Source of the DNA: IMCC26077 sp964418325
GTDB lineage: Bacteria > Actinomycetota > Actinomycetes > Nanopelagicales > Nanopelagicaceae
Reading direction: 5' to 3'
Length of the DNA: 64,000 nucleotides
Assembly: GCA_964418325.1 (NCBI GenBank)
Contig: CAYQLC010000001.1
Span: 62,001 to 126,000 of the forward strand
In this document: in pieces, positions 61,674-64,000 of the stretch
Numbering within the stretch: position 1 is the stretch's first letter
Layout: each line of letters begins with the position of its first letter
Position numbers and translations under genes: made by a program
Notes under the pieces: model-generated
The model's database searches: none
What the model was told of the DNA's origin: nothing
What the model saw: the letters and a program-made list of their open reading frames with translations, nothing else

Positions 61674-63313
61674 TGAATCAAGAAGAGCCAGACTTCATCA
61701 AATCTTCTGCAATTATGGCTGCTGGAACAATAGTCTCTCGGTTCACCGGATTAATTCGTAACCTCCTTACTGTTGCAGCTCTTGGCACAGCCCTCTTTGC
61801 TGATACTTTCAATGTTGCCAATACCATTCCAACAATTCTTTACATCTTGCTAGCAGGTGGTGCGCTTAATGCCGTCTTTGTTCCGCAACTTGTTCGCTCT
61901 ATGCGCGAGGATGACGATGGAGGTTCAGCTTTTGCCTCACGATTACTTACATCGGTAGCAGCTCTTTTACTATTTATCACTGCGCTGGGCATTATTCTTG
62001 CGCCCCTAATTACACGAATTTATGCTCCACGCTTCTCCCTTGCCGGCTTTGAAACCGAGCGTTCGTTAACAATCACTTTCATGCGCTATTGCCTGCCACA
62101 GATATTGATGATGGGAATCTTCGTGATTCTCTCGCAAATTGGCAATGCTCGCGGGAAGTTTGGGCCCATGATGTGGGCACCGGTGCTCAATAATCTTGTC
62201 GGTATTGGCGTTTTGCTTGCTTTTCTCTTGATCGCCCCCGACGTCAGCGCTGACACCATCACACCAACGCAAACCGCCTTGCTTGGGATTGGGACCACGC
62301 TTGGTTTCGTAGTTCAAGCCTTAGTGCTAATTCCTGTGGTGAAAAAATCCGGATTACATTTAAAGGTTAGATTTGATTGGCGAAATTCTGATCTTGGAAA
62401 ATCTTTTCGGTTAGGTAGCTGGACTCTTCTCTTTGTCCTTATTAATCAAATTGGATATTTGATAATAGTTCAGGTTGCTACCTCTGCGGCTGTACAAGCT
62501 AAATTAGAAGGAATCACCACTGGAGTTGGTTTCACTCCCTACTCTTATGCATATTTTATCTTCATACTTCCACACTCGGTTATTACAGTTTCCGTCATAA
62601 CCGCGCTCTTACCAAAAATCTCACGCCTTGCCCACGAGCAGAGAAATGAGTCAGTAAAAAATAATCTGGTCGAATCTCTTCGAAATATTGCGGTAGCAAC
62701 TGCACCAAGTACCGTTGTTTTCATAGCATTTGGAACAGCTATCGCATCACTGCTGTACGCGGGAACTAGCGCTGAAGATTCGCGGCAGATTGGATTAGTA
62801 CTTGCTGGTTTTGCTCTTGGATTGATTCCATTCAGCACAATGCCTCTTTTACTTCGAGGGTTTTATGCCTATGAAGATACTAAAACACCGGTAATCATCA
62901 ATCTCTTTGCAACAGGATCGATGATGGTTTTAGCCGTTGTCGCCGAAAATGTTATTCCGTTTAGATATGTCACAGTCGCTCTGGCGATAATTCTTGGAAT
63001 TAGCAATATCGTGGGTACCCTCTTATCTCTTCGGGCCCTTGAGCGGCGAGTTGGAAAATTCCCTAAGCGAGAGCTCCTTCGTTCTCACGGAAAACTTCTC
63101 CTGCTCTCCTGCGTCGCAATAATCCCAAGCTTTGGAGCTTTCGCTCTGATCACGGGTTTTGCGGGCGTAGGTTGGATAAGCAATGCGCTCGCCTTGACGA
63201 TTGGCGCACTACTTTTTGGTTTCACCTATATATATGGCGGTCGAGTGGCGAAAGTGGAGGAAATCACATCGCTCTATCGGCAGATTAGAGCGCGATTCCG
63301 AGGCGAGGAATAG
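61670..63313 (+). CDS. murJ: Lipid II flippase MurJ (MviN)
   Basis: 547 residues and about fourteen helices. Family features: 'SSAIMAAGTIVSRFTGLIRNLLTVAALG' at the start, 'ADTFNVANTIPTILYILLAGGALNAVFVPQLVR', 'RYCLPQILMMGIFVILSQIGNARGKFGPMMWAPVLNNLVGI'. It moves the peptidoglycan precursor lipid II across the membrane. It is shorter than mycobacterial MviN, which carries a long cytoplasmic pseudokinase tail; none is here. Overlaps DUF6049 by four bases. Confidence 0.95.
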   Translation: MMNQEEPDFIKSSAIMAAGTIVSRFTGLIRNLLTVAALGTALFADTFNVANTIPTILYILLAGGALNAVFVPQLVRSMREDDDGGSAFASRLLTSVAALLLFITALGIILAPLITRIYAPRFSLAGFETERSLTITFMRYCLPQILMMGIFVILSQIGNARGKFGPMMWAPVLNNLVGIGVLLAFLLIAPDVSADTITPTQTALLGIGTTLGFVVQALVLIPVVKKSGLHLKVRFDWRNSDLGKSFRLGSWTLLFVLINQIGYLIIVQVATSAAVQAKLEGITTGVGFTPYSYAYFIFILPHSVITVSVITALLPKISRLAHEQRNESVKNNLVESLRNIAVATAPSTVVFIAFGTAIASLLYAGTSAEDSRQIGLVLAGFALGLIPFSTMPLLLRGFYAYEDTKTPVIINLFATGSMMVLAVVAENVIPFRYVTVALAIILGISNIVGTLLSLRALERRVGKFPKRELLRSHGKLLLLSCVAIIPSFGAFALITGFAGVGWISNALALTIGALLFGFTYIYGGRVAKVEEITSLYRQIRARFRGEE

Positions 63314-63337
63314 CCGAAGACTGATTCTGGTTGAAGA

Positions 63338-63343
63338 TAGTAT
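63338..63343 (+). promoter_or_regulatory. -10 box of trxB
   Basis: TAGTAT, 7 bases before GTG 63351. An in-frame ATG at 63342 overlaps it and has no ribosome site, so GTG is preferred. Confidence 0.4.
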
Positions 63344-63350
63344 GGCGGCC

Positions 63351-64000
63351 GTGAGCACTACGAATCCTGGCCTTATTCGAGAAGTTGTCATAGTGGGATC
63401 TGGCCCAGCTGGATATACCGCTGGGGTATATGCCGGACGGGCTCAACTTAAGCCCTTGCTCTATGAAGGTTCGGTCACCGCTGGTGGTGCGCTGATGAAT
63501 ACCACTGATGTCGAAAATTTCCCGGGCTTCCCTGAAGGAATCATGGGACCGGATTTAATGGAGAACATGCGCAAGCAAGCTGCGCGATTTGATGTAGAGA
63601 TTGTCACTGATGACATCGTCGAGATGTCCCTTGACGGTGATATCAAGATTCTCAAAGATGGAAGCGGAAATGAGATTCGCGCTAAAGCTGTGATTCTTGC
63701 AACCGGCTCTGCATATCGAGAAATCGGACTAGAAAATGAAAAACGTCTCTCTGGTCGCGGCGTCTCTTGGTGTGCGACATGTGATGGTTTCTTCTTTCGT
63801 AATCAAGTAATCGCCGTAGTAGGTGGTGGTGACAGCGCAATGGAAGAGGCTAATTTTCTCACTCGTTTTGCTGAAAAGGTGATCTTGATTCATCGTCGCG
63901 ATACTTTACGTGCTTCAAAGATCATGGCTGACCGTGCTAAAGCAAATCCCAAAATTGAATTCCTTTGGAATCACGAAGTAATAGATGTTCTTGGCGATGA
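63351..64000 (+). CDS. trxB: Thioredoxin reductase, N-terminal part (runs off the right edge)
   Basis: At least 216 residues in the window. FAD-binding VVIVGSGPAGYTAG (about 12-25), then 'TTDVENFPGFPEGIMGPDLM', the redox pair Cys141-x-x-Cys144 (SWCATCDGFF), and the NADPH site 'VVGGGDSAMEEA'. It reduces thioredoxin with NADPH. In actinobacteria trxB lies near murJ and oriC; sigM, which lies between them in mycobacteria, is missing here. Start GTG 63351 is taken from the -10 spacing; ATG 63342 would add three residues. Confidence 0.96.
   Translation, partial: MSTTNPGLIREVVIVGSGPAGYTAGVYAGRAQLKPLLYEGSVTAGGALMNTTDVENFPGFPEGIMGPDLMENMRKQAARFDVEIVTDDIVEMSLDGDIKILKDGSGNEIRAKAVILATGSAYREIGLENEKRLSGRGVSWCATCDGFFFRNQVIAVVGGGDSAMEEANFLTRFAEKVILIHRRDTLRASKIMADRAKANPKIEFLWNHEVIDVLGD

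Noticed and set aside
1..64000. tRNA, rRNA, CRISPR, transposase, integrase or phage genes
   Set aside because: None was recognised in gene-free gaps or in any reading frame, so the accessory segment cannot be called a mobile element from this sequence.

Overview
The window looks like a scaffold from a streamlined, moderate-GC actinobacterium, plausibly a freshwater type such as the Nanopelagicales/acI lineage (the lineage is inference; the phylum is well supported). Evidence: an actinobacterial oriC-proximal gene order (rpsF-ssb-rpsR-rplI-dnaB; ponA with a GT87 membrane protein and DUF5318; cca-mutT-DUF6049-murJ-trxB), very tight gene packing with many 1-4 bp overlaps, and many genes whose start codon lies 6-7 bases behind a TAnnnT box, as expected for leaderless transcripts. 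I found no tRNA, rRNA, CRISPR, insertion sequence or phage gene. Only one gene-free stretch slightly exceeds 300 bases (14998-15305).

Layout. 1-7972 (minus): most of a giant secreted protein built from FG-GAP-like and Ig-like repeats, running off the left edge. 8.1-10.8 kb: htpX-lemA and two unrecognised AT-rich genes. 10.9-13.6 kb: acyl-CoA dehydrogenase and a DMT transporter. 13.6-22.8 kb: conserved replication, ribosome and cell-wall block (dnaB, rplI, rpsR, ssb, rpsF, FemX-like, Alr-like, GT87, class A PBP, DUF5318). 22.8-24.5 kb: MFS transporter and a small secreted protein. 24.5-45.4 kb: sugar/aldonate catabolic island. 45.4-56.7 kb: NRAMP-like transporter, polysaccharide deacetylase, many secreted proteins, and a 1512-residue serine protease carrying several lectin-like domains. 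56.8-64 kb: FeS-type photolyase/cryptochrome, CCA-adding enzyme, NUDIX, DUF6049, MurJ and the start of thioredoxin reductase.

How the island works. A dehydrogenase (aldo/keto reductase), a lactonase, an L-fuconate dehydratase with all catalytic residues, an RraA/HMG-type aldolase and an L-hydroxyacid oxidase together could oxidise L-fucose or a related 6-deoxy-sugar without phosphorylation to pyruvate plus a C3 product. A mutarotase, a sugar-binding protein and two ABC permease pairs (no ATPase) would supply the sugar. On top of this sits a module not explained by known routes: a class III CoA-transferase, two MaoC-fold proteins (one lacking the catalytic His) and a solute-binding-like protein with no signal peptide. 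A GntR/FCD regulator sits between two further enolase-superfamily genes. Near-identical CTATAyGA / TATAGGATTCA operator-promoter sequences recur at several island promoters, suggesting one regulon.

Two runs of exactly 100 N (24654-24753, 58496-58595) are each flanked by identical 55-base copies. Collapsing N plus one copy restores both broken reading frames, so they are scaffolding artefacts. They also bound the 33.7-kb piece that separates two blocks usually near each other in actinobacteria.
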